From Lycorma delicatula (lineage: Eukaryota > Arthropoda > Insecta > Hemiptera > Fulgoridae), in the NCBI RefSeq assembly GCF_047948215.1, contig NC_134463.1, forward strand, positions 101,534,657-101,598,656: a stretch of 64,000 bases of DNA, in the 5' to 3' direction. Under the pieces are notes generated by a model. It saw only the letters and a list, made by a program, of their open reading frames with translations. It did not search any database and was not told the DNA's origin. The position numbers and the translations under genes are program-made. Each line of letters begins with the position of its first letter. Positions within the stretch are counted from its first letter, which is position 1. This document shows positions 33,735 through 45,259 of this stretch, one piece after another.

Positions 33735-34065
33735 AGCCAACAGCCAGTTGCGTCGTACTTACAGTAACAGCGGCAGTGGCTTTGTTGGTTGAACCGCCGC
33801 ACCGTACACCATCCAAACCCTTAAAATATCGAAATTCAAACAACTGGGAAATAGTTTTTAGATATTTATCTGAAAAATATGTGCAAGCCCAAACATGAAT
33901 CTCTGTTTAATATAGTCGGAAATAGGGAAAATTTTCAGTCATTGTTAAATTTTAACTCCATTCATGATAGAATTTCGAAAATCTAGAAATTTGGTTTTTA
34001 GATAGTCTCATGAAGATTACACACACCAAATAAAGTTGATATCTCCATTTGTTAACAAAAAAAAA
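33735..34065 (-). repeat. repeat family G, copy 2 (inverted)
   Basis: The reverse complement carries CAAAGCCACTGCCGCTGTTA and GGCTGTATCTGCC, plus the TAATCTTCATGAGAC and TAAAAACCAAATT blocks, in the same order as copy 1 at 28.6-29.3 kb. The microsatellite abuts its terminus. Confidence 0.5.
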
Positions 34066-34079
34066 AAAAAAAATAGTTA

Positions 34080-34705
34080 AATTACTATTTATTAAATAGT
34101 TTGTCAAAATGAATATAAATTTTAATTTCTTTGATATAATTTTGGGTCTGGCAATATTCTTTGAGTTTGGTGGTGCACTTCGGTACGTTATTCAAAAGTT
34201 TTTAAAATTATTTTAAATTTATTGCGAAATTAAATGCAATCTGAGCGGGTAAATTTTTAATAGTTTAGTACGAGGGGCTAAATTTGAATCAGTGATAGAG
34301 TAACTCATAATAAATTTAGCGTTTTTGTACAATACAAGATAAGCCTAAAACTGGATTGACTAATTTACCGCAATTTATACGAAGCATAACGAATTTAGAA
34401 TCTGATCTACACAACATGTCATTATAGTCTGATAACATTTCATTATAGTTTGCCGTAATAAATAATAAATAAAATAAGTTAAAGACCACTTTCCTACGTA
34501 TTTCTTTCACAGATCTGATATAACAAAGTGAAATTAGTGCAGATACTATCTAGATTTCTTAGTTCTATCGAACCGATGTAAAATAAATTCCATTTAGATA
34601 ATATATAACAAATTTTCCAACAAAAGTATGCACTCACATTGGTATTTTCCATGGAAATGTTAATAATTTTACTGAATTATTCACTGTTTTACAAATAAAG
34701 CTAAA
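34080..34705. other. no recognisable feature
   Basis: AT-rich, nothing supported. Confidence 0.5.
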
Positions 34706-34707
34706 AT

Positions 34708-35165
34708 TTTGTTCTGGCATCACGCGAGAATTTACCTACCGATTATTTTCAAATTTGCAGTATACATTCTTGTTACCCCAGGGAAGGTATGAAAGTGGAA
34801 AGCCATAGGTTCACCTTCCATTTCCTAGACCGAAGCCTAGCCCCCCTTGGGGATGAAATTCAGAATTACAGATATCCATTAAAAAAAAAAGATTAATCCT
34901 TTTATCTGATTATTATATCTCTGTCACCATGGCAACAAAATAAGTTAGAAATTTTTTTTCGTCAAAGATGCGGTACTTTAGTTACCATGGTTCCTATTAT
35001 TCTGTCATGCAATTTAGTTTATTTTTCAAGTTTCTATGAAACCGGAATACTATAATCGCTATTTATCAGTATTATTCTCACAAATATGAGGATAACGATC
35101 AGTGCGGGTGACCTGGGGCGGAGCCCTCCTGCTACATGGAAATGGCAACCGAAGCGGCCCAGGGG
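34708..35165 (+). repeat. repeat family H, copy 2, with X-box-like site
   Basis: Second copy of the repeat at 26495-26890. GTCACCATGGCAAC at 34923-34936 fits the RFX X-box consensus, and a related GTTACCATGGTTCC follows near 34981. The 3' end is GC-rich (GACCTGGGGCGGAGCC). Confidence 0.65.
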
Positions 35166-35229
35166 AAGGCGCTGTGTCCCCGAGTAGGTTCCGGGGTTTG
35201 CCTGGACCAACTTGGGCACGAGTCTCCAA

Positions 35230-38045
35230 GCCAGATGGCTAGACGTAAAAGATCAAAAAATAAAATCAAGGAGTCTGATAACAAAAGTATCGAATCTGAT
35301 AAAAAAACATTGTAAACAACATTTATTATTAACACGACTCGATCAGATGTGAAGAACACAGAATTATTATTGCTTAACCAAAAATTAATCTAATAATAAA
35401 GTTAACCGTTCCTGGTTAAAATGCTAAGAAAAATTAATCATTTCTTGTTGATCTTTCTCTAAAAACACTATCCGTTTTCCTTTTTCCTTTTCAAAAATTT
35501 CTCCATTTATCAAATACCATTAATTTAAATTACCAAGTCTGATGAAAACTACCAAATTTTATCAAATAGAACTATATACATTTAACTATATATTTATGTT
35601 ACAGATTACTGTAACATAAATCCAGGAAATAAACTTTGAAAAATTGTGCTTTAGTAGATAAGGTTTAACGTAAATATTTTTCTGTTGAATTTTCTATCTT
35701 CATAAAAAAAACAAAACTTATTAATGGAAATCGTAATGAACAACCAGCAAACATTAAAAACGCATAAATTTAACATTTATTTAAGTAATAAGCTTAATTT
35801 AGATCGTAGTAGGTCTAATTTCCACTAGATAATCGTTTCATTGACCCGTTTTTTTTTTTATGAGCTTACTATATTTTCCCCCAAAAAATATATAAATTTT
35901 TAAATAAAATAAATCGTGAAATTTTTTCCAGGAAACTTGTTTTATTACAGCTAACCAGAAGGATGCATTTGGCAAAATACGTTCTGGATTCGGGTACTTT
36001 ATTGAAAAAAAATTTGATTAAAAGATTCATTCTTTATCAATCTGTTGGATACAATTTTTTTTAAACCAAGCTTTTAAACTAATAAATTCAGCCTCGACTC
36101 TTAATAACTCTCTTAACAACGTAACTCTGAAAATCATTGCTTTGCCAAATACGCTAGACTTAAAATAAAAATATAAAAAAAATTCAAATTACTGATTCAT
36201 AAATCTTTAATTTTTCGTATTTAGATTTAAATGAAAATTTAGTTCTCACTGTAAATGTGAGCCGAGATATTTAAGGAAACAACAGTAGTGTTTAAAATCA
36301 ATATTCTTTAGGTTAGATGTGGATTATGTTAAATGTGCGAGTTGTAATGAGTGTGTGTAATAGTATTTTAGACTCACTTCTAAAGTACTTTTCTCCGTAC
36401 AGCACGTCTGCTTTTTGAATGACTTTTATGGATTTCGTTAGTTCACTTTTACTATTAGTAAAACAGTGTTGTAGGCGACATGACCGTATGAGTTTAAAGT
36501 TGCCCTACTTTACAGTAAACTTGTAGTGTCCGACTAGAATAGTTCTACTGTTGTGTTCATATGACAATAGGTTACAAACTCGGCGAATATGAGAAAAAAA
36601 AACAACAAATTAATAAATAATGCATAAAAAAAAAGAGCGCGAGTCACATAACAGAAAAGATTCAGAACTGGTTGGACTATGTGTTACGTTTCATTTGTAG
36701 GAAACAAAACAAAATGTTTTTGTTTAATTTTTTTTTTAATTTACAACATTGCTTATCTGTCACATAATAGAAATAAAGGATGCAAAATTTCAGCTTTTAC
36801 GTTAACCGTTTTTTCAGTTACTGGATTTGTAAACTATAGAAAACATTGAAAAAGTAGTATAGCAAGACGGTTGCGTTTGTCTCAATAGTATATCCGTAAA
36901 TTAAAAACTATTTTTTTCGATACAGGAAATAAAAAAAGATAGTTTACGTCGATATTTTTTTAATTAAAATGAATAAACCGTGTGAAGTGTATTCGTTCTT
37001 AGCCCGATCTTTGATAGTTATTCTTTTTATTGGGACACTTAGAGAAAGATTCGTTAGTTGTATTTACCGGTGCAAACGAAACGAGCAAGCAGTCGCTTCC
37101 AAAATAGTTGTATATTATTTTACTCTTGTTAAGTTTTTTGTATTAAAAACAGACTGAATTAATACCGTATTAATCGTCTGATATCGAAGAAAATGCTTTA
37201 AATAAGAGGGATAACACAAAAGACCGTTATTTTGATGATAATAATAATCACCCTTCAAGCCATAAATAATACTTTAATCTCGCTCAACGAAACTGGCATC
37301 GTACGCACATCATAACGATTAACACATCTATAAAACACGAAATTATCCTTAAAAGATATTTAGTACCTATTACTAAATTATAGATGTTAGAGATTATTAA
37401 ACAGACAAATGAACCAACTCCGTATTCAATTCCATTAAACTAGCCTACTCGTAATACTACTTGAAACCCTCGAAACAACGCCTTATAACATCGGTTTTTG
37501 TTTGTGAACTTCGATTGTTATTGGTTTAAAAAGTCGATATTATTAAACAATACGGTAATAATTATACCATATGTAGAGTTGTAAAAATATTGACCGTTTA
37601 TATAAAAATTCCTTTTTAAAAAACTTCTGCTTCAAAGTAAAAAAAAAAAATAAATAAATATTATCAGTTCGTCGTTCTGGGAACAATTCACATATAACAA
37701 GGTACAAATTAATAACTTGGGTAAATTTTTTTCAATTTTGTTTGATATAAAAGTTACCACAAATTCATTTTCTTTAATGATATATATGTATATATATCAT
37801 ATATATATATATACAAAAATGTTTTTTGTTATATAAATTACTTAATTTATATTACAAAAAACATTTTTGTATAATTTATAGACAAACTGATTTTCAGATA
37901 AAGATGTTCAGTGTGTTGACATGCATAATTAATTAATACACACAATAGAAAAAAAATTTTACTCCTAAACGGAAGATCTATAGGTCATCAGAAAACTGTG
38001 CAAGGTAACACTTATTTAGTTATTCATTTCGATTTGTACAATCTG
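35230..38045. other. no gene; two strong hairpins
   Basis: AT-rich without coding signal. TTTATGTTACAG-ATTA-CTGTAACATAAA (35593-35620) is a perfect 12-bp hairpin. 37810-37873 is a 64-bp near-perfect hairpin: a 20-bp outer stem starting TATACAAAAATG, and an inner TATAAATTA/TAATTTATA stem. A (TA)n-rich tract precedes it (37780-37810). Confidence 0.5.
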
Positions 38046-38049
38046 ATGT

Positions 38050-38170
38050 AAAAAAAAATGTTTTTATTTTAAACAAAATGTGCAGCGTAAATTCCAAGCC
38101 TGACTAGCAGTCAAACCTAGAATCTGTCGGATGAAACGCAGAGACGCTAGTACTCCGCTACAGAAATCGG
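38050..38170 (-). repeat. tRNA-like SINE, family B, copy 1
   Basis: The minus-strand head reads TGTAGCGGAGTACTAGCG (A-box region), GCGTTTCATCCGACAG (anticodon-arm position) and TAGGTTTGACTGC (degenerate B-box). A T-run at 38051-38058 is the A-tail in minus orientation. It shares its head layout with the copy at 39690-39808. Confidence 0.5.
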
Positions 38171-38174
38171 TAAA

Positions 38175-39081
38175 TGTTAATGAAGACGAAATAATATTAA
38201 TAACAGCGAGTAAATTAATAGGTTTTCTTAAAGAAATTGAAAATTTCTCCAGATTCTGTACTTTATCAATCGTTAGGATTAAAGTTTTGGCATTATTTCG
38301 GTAATTTCCACTGTACAATGCCACTTTATAATCGCACTCAGAAAATTTTTATAATCGGCTAGCATTAAAAGCAAACCAACGTATCACGACAATTTAAATA
38401 AATCTATGATTCACAGAAAAAAAATAATAAATGCAGATGATTACAGAAATTCAACGGTACCTAAAAAAATTCAACCGATGCAAACAGAAGTAAAATAAAA
38501 ACAAAAAAATAACACTAAGTGATTGTTAAAGGAATTCAACAGTAACTAAAACAACATAATGTGATGTTCAAAACAGGTCATCGTTCTGAAATTACAACTC
38601 CAAAAATGACTAAATTAAAAATTACTTTAAAAACAAAAACAATCATAATAAACGATCTAATATAAACAAAACTGAAAGTAATGCTGATGGAAACGCGTGT
38701 AAAAAGCATCCTCTGAATAGCGGAAAAACAATATACTGTGAAGTAAAAATATTTTTAGTTTTTAGTCGAGACCAATTGTCGCATGTAGTTTGGCTTGTAC
38801 CTGTTCCTGACAGGGATACAATCTTAAACTAAAAAATATAAATAAAACGGTAACATTTTGCTTTCTACTTTTTACCTTAAATTTAAATTTGATAACTGAA
38901 TAGAAATCATAATACGTACTTATTGTAAACTAGATTAAATGTTTACAGCAAAAGAAAATAGGTTATGTAACTAGACATGCGACGACAAAACTACAATAAT
39001 GATCTGTTTATTTTACTTAACTGAATCTGATTAACTAGTTAAGTAAGATTTTTAAAAACAAAACTATTATATGAACGTATA

Positions 39082-39119
<38 letters not shown>

Positions 39120-39680
39120 AACAATTTGATTCAATGTATAGTATTATTTTTTATTTTACGCTAATCCAGTAAAATACATATTTTTGGTTACTTACACATA
39201 ACAAATGATGTAATTCAGTGAAATGAACAGACTAACTTTTATTAGGCAGCGAAAGTACGGTTACATCAATTTTCTTGATTTAAAAAGAATAAACATTTAC
39301 TGTATAAACGTATCACATACACATAAGTAACTATCAGACGTCTTAGACGGACTGAACGATTTTTGAAGTATTCGGAAATCTCCGCGTATAATCGGAGGTT
39401 TTCGCCGCAGTGTATTGCTGTGACTCATCTACTCAACATCGTAAACAACGAAATAACTTGTAGACCTCTTCTATAACCGCAAGTCGAGTACAACAAAAAT
39501 TAATAAATATATTTTTTCTCTCTGTCTTATAATAGCAAATGTATATTTTATTTACCAACAGTTTTATATACGTAATTACATTATTAAGGTTAACACATCA
39601 TACTACCGTTTAAATACAAATTTTAATACAATTTTTTTTCTTAACGAATTAATTTATTAATTCATATAGAAGCTTTGAAA
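38175..39680. other. no recognisable feature
   Basis: AT-rich, with a (TA)n tract at 39086-39112. Nothing else supported. Confidence 0.5.
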
Positions 39681-39689
39681 GGCTTTTAC

Positions 39690-39808
39690 GTGAGAATATA
39701 GAAATGAAATTTTATAGCATATGGAAAATGGCAACTCTGTTCGGGATTCGAACCCGGAACCACCGGATGAAAAGCCTAGACACTACCATTCCGTCACGGA
39801 GATCGGAA
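39690..39808 (-). repeat. tRNA-like SINE, family B, copy 2
   Basis: On the minus strand GTGACGGAATGGTAGTGTC (A-box region), GGCTTTTCATCCGG (anticodon-arm position) and CCGGGTTCGAATCCCG (a near-ideal T-arm and B-box) follow with tRNA spacing. No acceptor stem forms, so it is a tRNA-derived head rather than a tRNA gene. The 61-codon frame on the plus strand (39704-39889) is an artefact of this element. Confidence 0.65.
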
Positions 39809-39899
39809 ATATTTTTATTTACTAATAAAATTACATTAAAATCGAAAGCTGTACGACTAGTTTTAAGATTTGAATTTTATGCTAATTAAAAATAATATA

Positions 39900-41020
39900 A
39901 AAGATTGTGAAAATTATATTAAATGTAATTAATTTTTTTTTTTTTGTGGGGGAGGCGAAAAATATATTTTTTAAATAAATAAAAGTTTATACCTAAAAGA
40001 TGTATTAAAAAATATTAAGAAAAATATAAATATATGGGCATTATTAAGAAAATATAACAAATTAATAAACAAATATTAAAATTATTTATTTATAGAAAAA
40101 CAACTTACTTAGAGTTACGTCGATATTTCTAGTCGGCAAAAATTTGTAACTGCCAACACGGTTTGTTAAAACAGTCTTGCACTTTGTAGTTAGCAAGCTA
40201 GAAGTGGTGAGGTCAATGACATTACAAAGATTAATACGGTATTTCTTAGAACATATAATTTTATTAATATCATATACAATATAGCATAAAATGAAGCAAA
40301 TCCGACAGGTCGAAAAATACGCCAGCTAGAAGCGGTCAAATAACTAAAAAGATTCCACAAAAAATTATTCCTATCCAAACATCTCTAAAAATACTGAAAA
40401 AGATAAGGTTGATGATTTGCGTTGATGTTTTAAGCGCGCGAAAATTCTTATCCATGATTGTAATTTGAACTAGGAATTTCCGAATGAAAAGCATATTAAT
40501 AGCAATATTACCATTTAATTCGTAAAACTAAATAATTTTTGCACGCATAATAAGTTTATTTATTTGCGGAAAGATTTCTGGAATATATTGTAGTAATGTG
40601 AAATTCTTCTACAGGTTTCACAGATTTTCCCACACGTTCAAAATATTATTTTTTTCTTTCGTTTTCGTTTGATCAGCACTATAAAAATAAACTATCTATT
40701 ATGGTAGTTTTAACTATAATAAAATATGCATCGTTCTTAGATACGTATGATATTTTATGTATCACGTTTTTTAGTTATTATTTACTATTTTTTGGGTTCG
40801 AGTACCGTCAATGATATGACTTTTTTTCCATCACATTCCATTAGGTTCAGTTAAGCTAAATTCTCATACAAGTGTTCCTTCAAAAAATAACGTAAGAGGA
40901 AGAAATTTTTGGCAGCGATCCTAGAAAAATTTTTGCCGATTAAAATAAAACTGAAAATATACACTATATTTAATTTTTTATCTATTTATTACTTTTTTGA
41001 AAGAAAAATTATTTTAAAAA
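39900..41020. other. no recognisable feature
   Basis: AT-rich, nothing supported. Confidence 0.5.
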
Positions 41021-41027
41021 TTTGATA

Positions 41028-41072
41028 TGGACACCACATGACTTCCTTGTACCTCTGTTAAATTACATATAC
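41028..41072 (-). repeat. family F terminal fragment
   Basis: GACTTCCTTGTACCTCTGTT followed by AAATTACATATACACATT matches the end of family F copy B (18278-18322). Only this end is present. Confidence 0.6.
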
Positions 41073-41245
41073 ACATTTTTTGCTCTGCTACATTTAAACT
41101 TATTTCATTTAAAAGTGAAATACGATTCTCCAATTCTTTAATAAAGTGAACAGTTACACAATTGCATTGTGGTAGACATCACATGCATCACATTTTTTTG
41201 TGGTGTCAGTATCAACATTTTATATTAGTTTATATATTAATTTTC

Positions 41246-41470
41246 TATCTCGTCGCTCAAGTAGTTATGTAGTGTAAGGGAGAATGTGTCCGATCTGTAA
41301 CCACACACACATCGGTTCGAATCCGACTTTATACACATATATTGTTTTAAGTTTATTTTTATTGTTTAAATATATTGATTTATTAACAATTAATAACCTC
41401 TGTAAAAACGTTTGTGTTAAAATTAAGTATATAAAATTTTTTTTCACTAATAACTTCTGATTTCTGATTT
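41246..41470 (+). repeat. tRNA-like head plus family-F-like tail
   Basis: GGTTCGAATCC at 41314-41324 is a perfect Pol III B-box, and TCGCTCAAGTAG about 60 bp upstream is a plausible decayed A-box. The following TTTAAATATATTGATTTATT block also follows the decayed B-box-like site in family F copies A and C. This suggests family F contains, or recombined with, a tRNA-derived SINE. Confidence 0.5.
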
Positions 41471-41479
41471 TTCTTCATA

Positions 41480-41970
41480 TTTAAAAAAAAAAATACAAAC
41501 AGCTCTTATCATTTTAGGCCCTTACAAGAAGGGTAAATGTAGCTTTAAAATGTCTTAAACTAGTGAATACTCCACAAACTAATCCACGCCTTTTATAAAA
41601 GTTATCTAAATTAAAAATTTATCCAAAGAAGCACAGAGACAACATGGATCTGAAACCAATCAAACAAGTATCCCCTCCAATGAAAGAGATTTAAGGTAGG
41701 GGAAAAGTTTTTTAATTTTTTTTTTACAAAAACGTCACGAAAAGATTTTCAATGAATTCAAAGACTATTGTGTAATCCCTTATTTCTATTAAAAAAAATT
41801 TGTATAATATTTTTATTTATTATAAGCTTCCCTAATATCTAATACTTATTTTTTAGAACTGGTTTCTACGGAACAGGTTCCAGGCAATACTGGGTTAAGC
41901 CGATTTTTCTGGTCTTCTATCTTCATAGGAAGCAAACGTTTTCTTTTGTTTGTTTCAATATTTTTTTTTT
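41480..41970. other. no recognisable feature
   Basis: AT-rich, nothing supported. Confidence 0.45.
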
Positions 41971-41983
41971 TAATTTATCCTCT

Positions 41984-43189
41984 TTTTTTTCTTTTTTTTT
42001 TGTCTTCAGTCATTTGACTGGTTTGATGCAGCTCTCCAAGATTCCCTATCTAGTGCTAGTCGTTTCATTTCAGTATACCCTCTACATCCTACATCCCCAA
42101 CAATTTGTTTTACATACTCCAAACGTGGCCTGCCTACACAATTTTTCCCTTCTACCTGTCCTTCCAATATTAAAGCGACTATTCCAGGATGCCTTAGTAT
42201 GTGGCCTATAAGTCTGTCTCTTCTGTTAACTATATTTTTCCAAATGCTTCTTTCTTCATCTATTTGCCGCAATACCTCTTCATTTGTCACTTTATCCACC
42301 CATCTGATTTTTAACATTCTCCTATAGCACCACATTTCAAAAGCTTCTAATCTTTTCTTCTCAGATATTCCGATCGTCCAAGTTTCACTTCCATATAAAG
42401 CGACACTCCAAACATACACTTTCAAAAATCTTTTCCTGACATTTAAATTAATTTTTGATGTAAACAAATTATATTTCTTACTGAAGGCTCGTTTAGCTTG
42501 TGCTATTCGGCATTTTATATCGCTCCTGCTTCGTCCACCTTTAGTAATTTTACTTCCCAAATAACAAAATTCTTCTACCTCCATAATCTTTTCTCCTCCT
42601 ATTTTCACATTCAGTGGTCCATCTTTGCTATTTCTACTACATTTCATTACTTTTGTTTTGTTCTTGTTTATTTTCATGCGATAGTTCTTGCGTAGGACTT
42701 CATCTATGCCGTTCATTGTTTCTTCTAAATCCTTTTTACTCTCGGCTAGAATTACTATATCATCAGCAAATCGGAGCATCTTTATCTTTTCACCTTGTAC
42801 TGTTACTCCGAATCTAAATTGTTCTTTAACATCATTAACTGCTAGTTTCATGTAAAGATTAAAAAGTAACGGAGATAGGGAACATCCTTGTCGGACTCCC
42901 TTTCTTATTAGGGCTTCTTTCTTATGTTCTTCAATTGTTATTGTTGCTGTTTGGTTCCTGTACATGTTAGCAATTGTTCTTCTATCTCTGTATTTGAACC
43001 CTAATTTTTTTAAAATGCTGAACATTTTATTCCAATCTACGTTATCGAAAGCCTTTTCTAGGTCTATAAACGCCAAGTATGTTGGTTTGTTTTTCTTTAA
43101 TCTTCCTTCTACTATTAATCTGAGGCCTAAAATTGCTTCCCTTGTCCCTATACTTTTCCTGAAACCAAATTGGTCTTCTCTATACAATT
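41984..43189 (-). mobile_element. RTE-like LINE, 5'-truncated copy 2, 11-bp TSD
   Basis: The insertion is bounded by ATTTATCCTCT at 41973-41983 and 43190-43200, a perfect 11-bp target duplication. The 3' end (low coordinates) is the A-tail (T-run from 41984), then GTCTT and the palindrome CAGTCATTTGACTG. The copy is cut off at its 5' side inside the RT fingers. It has the same family tail as 5276-5773 and 48741-48768. The perfect duplication and uninterrupted reading frame mark it as the youngest LINE insertion in the window. Confidence 0.92.
42006..43189 (-). pseudogene. LINE reverse transcriptase, C-terminal 393 codons uninterrupted
   Basis: The domain copies LINE RNA into DNA at a nicked target. 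The reading frame is open from the truncation point to the stop at 42006, with no internal start needed (the first codon is TTG, not ATG). RT motifs in order: FGFRKSIGTREAI, AFIDLEKAFDNVDW (about residues 38-51), VRQGCSLSPLLFNLYM, the catalytic LRFADDIVILAE, NKTKVMKC and FCYLGSKITKGG. The C-terminal part is SETWTIGISEKKRLEAFEMW, RRDRLIGHILRHPG and LALDRESWRAASNQSND. The apurinic endonuclease domain and first RT blocks are missing, so the copy cannot mobilise itself. The RTE-like assignment is from memory of family features. A related clade is possible. Confidence 0.9.
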
Positions 43190-43434
43190 ATTTATCCTCT
43201 ATACAATCTAAATTTTAAATAATGCCTTTACAAATCAATTTATAAATGAACATTCTTTCGACCCGTTTAACTTTCTCCTATAACTGAATAAGAACTACGT
43301 CTTTGGAACGTCATATATTCGCCAGTCAAAAATAAATAAAAAATAATAACCCATTTGAGAGACTGAGAAAATACCTAACGAATGAAAAATATCGCCACTA
43401 ATTCATCCCGCCATAAAAACAGAATAGACTAAGA

Positions 43435-43640
43435 CTAAGAGGAATATCAAATAGACTTCAGAAAAGGAAGAGGGAATGGAACAGATTTCTCTCTAAATTG
43501 TACAATTAGATGCAAAAATGTAAACTCAAAACCTTTGTTATTTTTAATAAAGCCTATGACATAGCAGAAAGAGAAACTCTTTTAAAAAAGAATACAAAGT
43601 GTATTTGCAGCAGGATACTTAACCTTTAATATGAACAATT
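43435..43640 (+). pseudogene. old non-LTR reverse transcriptase relic
   Basis: EYQIDFRKGRGNGTDFSL (about 43440) followed, after a frameshift, by NKAYDIAERETLLKK (about 43548-43592). This matches the 'Q.GFR.GRG..D' and 'DF.KAYD.V.RE.L' blocks of RT fingers and palm. It is on the opposite strand to the neighbouring young LINE and much more diverged, hence an older, independent insertion. Confidence 0.5.
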
Positions 43641-43714
43641 TCATATTTATCATATTTTATCGAATTTTTATATTTATTGAAGTAGAAAATCCTAGGACTC
43701 AAAAAAAGTAGCCC

Positions 43715-44030
43715 ACCGGGGGGGGCTCATCCAGTGGTTAACTTGTCACCGCAAATCAGCTGATTTCGATGTTGAGAGTTCTAAGTTCAAATCCTAGTAA
43801 AGGCAGTTACTTTTATAGGGATTTGAATACTATATAGTGAATACCAGTGTTCTTTGGCGGTTGGGTTTCAGAAAAGGAGGGTTTCAATTAACCACACATC
43901 TTAGCAGTGGTCGACCTGAGGCTATACAAGTATACTTCATTTACATTCATACATATCAACCTCATTCATCCTCTGAAGTAAGAGGTGGTATCTTACGGTG
44001 GTTCCGGAGGCTAAACAGAAAAAGAGAGAG
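43715..44030 (+). mobile_element. tRNA-derived SINE, family A, copy 3
   Basis: Head with A-box-like CATCCAGTGG and B-box-like AGTTCAAATCC, then the AAATCAGCTGATTT motif, GGATTTGAATACTATA, GTTCTTTGGCGGTTGGGTTT and AACCACACATCTTAG. It ends CGGAGGCTAAACAGAAAAAG. A short internal duplication (GGTTTCAGAAAAGGAGGGTTTCA near 43863-43886) is absent from copies 2 and 4. GGACTCAAAAAAAG before and GGACCCAAGAAAG after may be a diverged target duplication. Confidence 0.8.
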
Positions 44031-44049
44031 AGGACCCAAGAAAGTTAAC

Positions 44050-44925
44050 ACTTACTTTGAATTTCATTTCAGATCAAACAAAAAAGTTGCGAAAAGTTCT
44101 AAAAACTAATAATTACAATCAATGTTAAAAATTAAAATTTGTTAGATACATCTACAGAATAAAGATAGAATTTCAAAAACCATCTTTGACTTTTTCGAAA
44201 GTAGGAAACAAATTGCTTTAAAGAAACAGAGAAAGGTGTAACTAAACTATAAATTAAAAAAGAGGAAATACACAACATTCATCCTTTCAAAACAAAAACA
44301 GTACCTGACGAAATCCTACAATGAAACAACAAGCGATAACAAAATAAAATGGACTGAGTAAAGAAGAAGGGACAGAGCCAAAGGATGAAAATCAATTGTG
44401 GAAAAGAAAAAACGTACTAAGTGAAACAGTTTTGTTTATGTAAATCCCACAGCCCTCAGCGGAATTATCAAGCAAAAAATAAAATAAAACATAAAACAAA
44501 ATGTCCGGTCCCGTTCTCAAGTATTCACTAGTTTCATCAGAAACTTAATTAAATTATTAGAACCATTCATCATACTTTTCAATAGGAAGTGTTACGCAAT
44601 GCATTGAACACAGAATAAAATGACAAAAGTTAATCTGAAACTATAATATATATATATATATAAATCACCTTGAATTTTTTTATCATTAAGCAATAACAAA
44701 GATTATAACACCGCATTATAATTTAATTCGTTTTGAAAGAACTTACAAAATATACAGCAAAGAATAATTATAATACACGATAAATTTTATAAATAGAGGA
44801 TATAACTGGTTATAATATTTGTCGACGATTTTATTTACTTTTTTCTTATTTTATTTAGTTTGTAATTTTTATTTAAGTTATCTTCCGAGATGAATGCGTT
44901 GTCTCTTCCAGCGTTTAAGATGGTG
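44050..44925. other. no recognisable feature
   Basis: AT-rich, (TA)n at 44646-44662. Nothing else supported. Confidence 0.5.
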
Positions 44926-44929
44926 GTCG

Positions 44930-45245
44930 TTTCTGTATAAAGTAAGAGAGAAACAGGCAGAGGAGGAGAAGAAAATAAATAAAGAGAGAACGAGAAAGGG
45001 AAATAGAGATGCTGTGAGAGGATTCGAGAGGCTTCCAACATAAATAAATCCGATGTCAGGCCGGCCACCATACTATGCTATAAATCTCTCAAGAGATGCA
45101 AGAAGGAAGAAAGAATGAGAAGTTAAGAAGTTCTCACCACAGGTGCGGATCATTTGAGAGAAATAAGAGAGTAAAGGAGGGAGACGGAACGAAAAGAAGA
45201 GAAAGACAGTGCAGAGAAGAGCGTACTGTACCGCGGAACACTCTG
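44930..45245. promoter_or_regulatory. GAGA-rich purine island, candidate regulatory element
   Basis: Dense GAGAG/GAGAA motifs (for example AAGTAAGAGAGAAACAGG, GGAGGAGAAG, AGAGAGAACGAGAAAGGG, TTTGAGAGAAATAAGAGAG) with AAGATGGTGG (44927-44936) and GGCCGGCCACCAT (45059-45071). The GAGA clustering plus PHO-like GCCAT/ATGGT cores resembles insect promoter or Polycomb-response composition. A decayed microsatellite would look similar. Function is speculative. Confidence 0.25.
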
Positions 45246-45259
45246 TACCAATACAGGAC

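Noticed and set aside
39736..39807. Functional tRNA gene
   Set aside because: T-arm/B-box is good, but no acceptor stem pairs and the sequence continues into a SINE-like body.
41314..41324. tRNA gene from a perfect B-box
   Set aside because: The upstream A-box is decayed and no cloverleaf can be built, so it is a SINE-like head.
43181..43189. ATG start for the 393-codon RT frame
   Set aside because: The first codon is TTG at the truncation point. The frame is open because the element is cut there, not because translation starts there.
44160..44420. Lys/Arg-rich plus-strand segment as a LINE relic
   Set aside because: Short, low-complexity peptides without an ordered RT motif.
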